Origin: Psychrobacillus faecigallinarum
GTDB lineage: Bacteria > Bacillota > Bacilli > Bacillales_A > Planococcaceae
DNA: 64,000 nucleotides
Direction of reading: 5' to 3'
Assembly (NCBI RefSeq): GCF_014836595.1
Contig: NZ_JACSQO010000003.1
Location: 45,219 to 109,218 of the forward strand
The notes below the pieces were generated by a model, which saw only the letters and a program-made list of their open reading frames with translations, had not been told where the DNA came from and did not search any database. This document shows positions 61,874 to 64,000 of this stretch, piece after piece (the stretch's first letter is position 1; the number at the start of each line of letters is the position of its first letter). Made by a program: the position numbers and the translations under genes.

Positions 61874-63703
61874 TCAGGCTCTATTTCCTAGTCTTTCTTC
61901 GATTATTTGCTGGTATCTCTTTTTCGAAAATTCCATTAAAGCATAATACTGTCTTTCCAACATGAAGTCTTCCGTTTGTTTTCCGTAGATTACTTTTTGG
62001 TTGCTTTCTTCTTGCCCATACTTTTCAAAAGCATCAGATTCTATATTTTGAAGACGCTCATACATATTGGTTGCATGATTCATTAAAGAATAATACTGTT
62101 TTTCTAAAATTGCTCTTTCTTCTTTTGGGTTTAACTTTATAATTGAGGTTTCAGGTACAGTTATTATTTCGTGCTCAAGATTTTCATTGGTGAAATTAAT
62201 TTTTTTCATTTTTAATTTTATTTTTTTTTTCCTTTTACGCCTAAAATAAAATAAGTTATTAAAGTCGTTCAGGTCCTGTTCTCTTTCGTTTTCTTTTACT
62301 TCTGGTATTAATACATCATTTTCTTCAGCAGTTTCTGGGGAATGTATAGTTTGGGACTCAGCTTTTATAAATCTAAAAGGCAGGGATTTTTTGGAGGTTA
62401 TATTTTCTTCTAAATTAGTTTCCATTATAGGCTCTACGCTATTAAGAGTTTTACTTTCGTTTATAATATTATCGGGATTTGCTGCGCGTAAAAATCGTTC
62501 TCTTATAGGCTGTACACCTTGTCTATTAGGCTGTAACGAGTCATTGAACTTTGGCATCCTAACTTTTTTATAAACAAATGAATCTTCCTTTTCATTAGCT
62601 CTAACTGTATTTTCTTTTACAATTTTATGATCTATATTTGCAATATCAGTTGCTTCTTCTTGTTTTTCTTCTATATTAAAGTCATTTGGATCTTCCTCTT
62701 GGTCGGCTCTCTCCAAAATTTCAATTTTTGTTAGTTGTTCCGTTAGCGTCACAGTTTCTTCTAAGTTCTCTTCCAAAACAAAATCAGTCAGACCTTCCTC
62801 TTGGTGGATACTATTTAGAATCTCAATTTCTGTTAGCTGTTCCATCAACGTATTGTTCACAGCTTCTTCTAAGTTCTCTTCCAGAACAAAATCAGTCGGA
62901 CCTTCCTCTTGGTCGGTACTATTTAGAATCTCAATTTCTGTTAGTTGTTCCGTCAACGTATTGTCCACAACTTCTTCTAAGTTCTCTTCCAGAACAAAAT
63001 CAGTCGGACCTTCCTCTTGGTCGGTACTATTTAGAATTTCAATTTTTGTTAGTTGTTCCATCAACGTATTGTTCACAGCTTCTTCTAAGTTCTCTTCCAA
63101 ATTGCCTATCCCTAAAATAGGCCTCACAGATGTTCCCTCTTGCAGATTTTGTTTTTCTGTATCCCGCTTATTATTATGTTTATCAATCTTAATCACTTCC
63201 TGTGCCCTACTATTATTAACAAGAGGTATATATGATTGCTCAACATAAAGATGTTCCTTACTATTAAATAAACTAATCTGTTTTTCAGTAATCTTGCTAA
63301 AGACACTTGATATGCTCGAGTGTGGCACATAAATTAGATTTTCATCATTTACTAATACGATATAATCTTTATAGATTTTGCTTAAGACTCCTATTAGTTG
63401 CTGATTACTGAAACTATTAATCTTAACCCAGTTGTATTTCATTCCTATTAATGTATTCGTGAAATAGTTACTGTTAAGATAGGGTACCGCTTCAGAGGAA
63501 ATAAAATTATCCTTAGCATTTTTTGAAAAAGCAAGAATATGATGTAGGGAGATATAGTAGACGTTATTAGTTATTTCACAGATCAGGTAATCGTTTTTGA
63601 CATTCAACAAGATTCCCTCAATAAATTGATCGCCCTTAAGAAACAAACCAACTTTGTTACGTTTTAGGGCGCTTAAAGCTTCTTCAATTTTTTTAGACTG
63701 CAT
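61874..63703 (-). CDS. cotB: Large CotB-like coat protein with acidic tandem repeats
   Basis: A 609-residue protein. Two CotB-type modules lie at about 12-60 (NVYYISLHHILAFS) and 88-136 (LIYVPHSSISSVF). Residues about 203-344 are four tandem copies of a 36-residue acidic unit (EENLEEAVNNTLMEQLTEIE, then ILNSTDQEEGPTDFVL). A basic stretch (RRKRKKKIKLKMKKINF) follows near 500. Two related C-terminal units contain LEKQYYSLMNHATNMYERL and LERQYYALMEFSKKRYQQI. B. subtilis CotB instead has a Ser/Lys-rich tail. It lies 65 bp downstream of a CotG-like gene, as cotB and cotG are neighbours in B. subtilis. The ATG follows AAAGGAGG. Confidence 0.78.
   Translation of the reverse strand: MQSKKIEEALSALKRNKVGLFLKGDQFIEGILLNVKNDYLICEITNNVYYISLHHILAFSKNAKDNFISSEAVPYLNSNYFTNTLIGMKYNWVKINSFSNQQLIGVLSKIYKDYIVLVNDENLIYVPHSSISSVFSKITEKQISLFNSKEHLYVEQSYIPLVNNSRAQEVIKIDKHNNKRDTEKQNLQEGTSVRPILGIGNLEENLEEAVNNTLMEQLTKIEILNSTDQEEGPTDFVLEENLEEVVDNTLTEQLTEIEILNSTDQEEGPTDFVLEENLEEAVNNTLMEQLTEIEILNSIHQEEGLTDFVLEENLEETVTLTEQLTKIEILERADQEEDPNDFNIEEKQEEATDIANIDHKIVKENTVRANEKEDSFVYKKVRMPKFNDSLQPNRQGVQPIRERFLRAANPDNIINESKTLNSVEPIMETNLEENITSKKSLPFRFIKAESQTIHSPETAEENDVLIPEVKENEREQDLNDFNNLFYFRRKRKKKIKLKMKKINFTNENLEHEIITVPETSIIKLNPKEERAILEKQYYSLMNHATNMYERLQNIESDAFEKYGQEESNQKVIYGKQTEDFMLERQYYALMEFSKKRYQQIIEERLGNRA
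62672..63097 (-). repeat. 108-bp tandem repeats in the CotB-like gene (4 copies)
   Basis: Four consecutive units code for the 36-residue acidic repeat; the fourth is two codons shorter and more diverged. Copies 1-3 are nearly identical at the DNA level, which suggests recent duplication. A fifth remnant starts EEKQEEATD. Confidence 0.88.
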
Positions 63704-63768
63704 TGGTAGCGCCTCCTTTTAAAACATTCGTCGACTCTGAATTACAGAAACGACGAACGCATGGTCAT

Positions 63769-64000
63769 CTATTCATTTTCATTTTTTACTTCATGATTGA
63801 TATTTGCTTCATTTATTTCCACTTCGTGCTTAGGCTTTTCACCTTTTTGGTGCTTATCTTCGTGTTTTGCTTTCTCTTCCTTGTTTGCTTTTTCTTCGCG
63901 TTTTTCTTTGTCTTCTTTGTTTGCTTTACCTTCGTGTTTTTCTTTGTCTTCTTTGTTTGCTTTACCTTCGTGTTTTTCTTTGTCTTCTTTGTTTGCTTTA
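63769..64000 (-). CDS. CotG-like lysine-rich repeat protein (5' end outside window)
   Basis: The last 77 codons are present; the frame is open to the right edge. It consists of 12-residue repeats KANKEDKEKHEG, becoming KANKEDKEKREE, KANKEEKAKHED and then a tail KHQKGEKPKHEVEINEANIN ending NENE. Low-complexity Lys/His/Glu repeats beside cotB are typical of CotG, the structural outer-coat partner of CotB. In the visible part there are no serines for CotH-type phosphorylation, unlike B. subtilis CotG. The identity is inferred from repeat character and location. Confidence 0.6.
   Translation of the reverse strand, partial: KANKEDKEKHEGKANKEDKEKHEGKANKEDKEKREEKANKEEKAKHEDKHQKGEKPKHEVEINEANINHEVKNENE
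63856..63999 (-). repeat. 36-bp tandem repeats in the CotG-like gene
   Basis: Four units of 36 bp occupy 63856-63891, 63892-63927, 63928-63963 and 63964-63999. The last two are identical and the array continues beyond the window. Confidence 0.9.

Noticed and set aside
62686..63248. Repetitive plus-strand frames opposite the CotB-like gene
   Set aside because: They arise because the 108-bp repeats keep the opposite strands open; no start signals, and the minus-strand product matches a known family.

Overview
The window looks like a chromosome segment of a low-GC, endospore-forming Firmicute. The ydjI/ydjH/ydjG/pspA operon, ECF sigma factors with Bacillus-type promoter motifs, SigW-type promoters, a Fur box, a CcpA cre site, AAGGAGG ribosome binding sites, frequent TTG/GTG starts and CotB/CotG-like spore coat genes all point to Bacillales. 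A Planococcaceae/Caryophanaceae genus such as Psychrobacillus fits, but the genus is an inference. I see no rRNA, tRNA, prophage, insertion sequence or CRISPR array.

Layout. 1-1668: the end of an Opp/Dpp-type ABC importer locus; the OppB-like gene carries an in-frame stop. 1845-8760: topB, a Nudix hydrolase and the envelope-stress operon pspA-ydjG-ydjH-ydjI behind a SigW-type promoter. 8859-12077: a dehydrogenase with a divergent TetR regulator, then an ArsB-family transporter. 12195-14076: an ECF sigma factor with its DUF4179 partner. 14448-24810: flavin reductase, NAD(P)-binding protein, a glycosyltransferase-fold protein, an ABC-F ATPase, a small cysteine-cluster protein behind a structured leader with a leader peptide, a second ECF factor without partner, a CorC/CNNM protein, a CDF metal exporter, a broken cyclase gene and a VOC protein. 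25044-32401: M20 peptidase, nitroreductase, PlsY-like and DegV proteins, an acetyltransferase, an amidase-domain protein and a DUF2804 protein.

32609-37561 is an iron-uptake island: a ferredoxin-NADP reductase and a four-gene Fe3+-siderophore ABC importer, divergent around one Fur box. 38036-46947 holds a phosphodiesterase, a double-GNAT protein, a heterodimeric ABC exporter, an EamA transporter and a PAS-PAS-GGDEF-EAL protein. 47046-53279 holds an MBL hydrolase, a ThrE-type exporter pair, a secreted beta-propeller protein and an AtoE-type transporter. 53344-57185 is a lysine catabolic operon (lysine 6-dehydrogenase, aldehyde dehydrogenase, acyl-CoA dehydrogenase) under a cre site. A SigW-type promoter then drives an AIM24-family gene. 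After a second ArsB-family transporter the window ends in a spore-coat cluster: two CotB-like proteins and the end of a CotG-like lysine-rich repeat protein.

Two dispersed non-coding repeat families recur. Family A is a GC-rich imperfect palindrome of about 110-130 bp (three long copies, one partial). Family B is an array of CCGGTCATAAA cores every 20-21 bp (two arrays). The least conventional items are the leader peptide/hairpin/anti-Shine-Dalgarno element near 19485-19582, the family B arrays, the face-to-face promoters at the Fur box, and the acidic-repeat CotB-like protein beside the CotG-like repeats.
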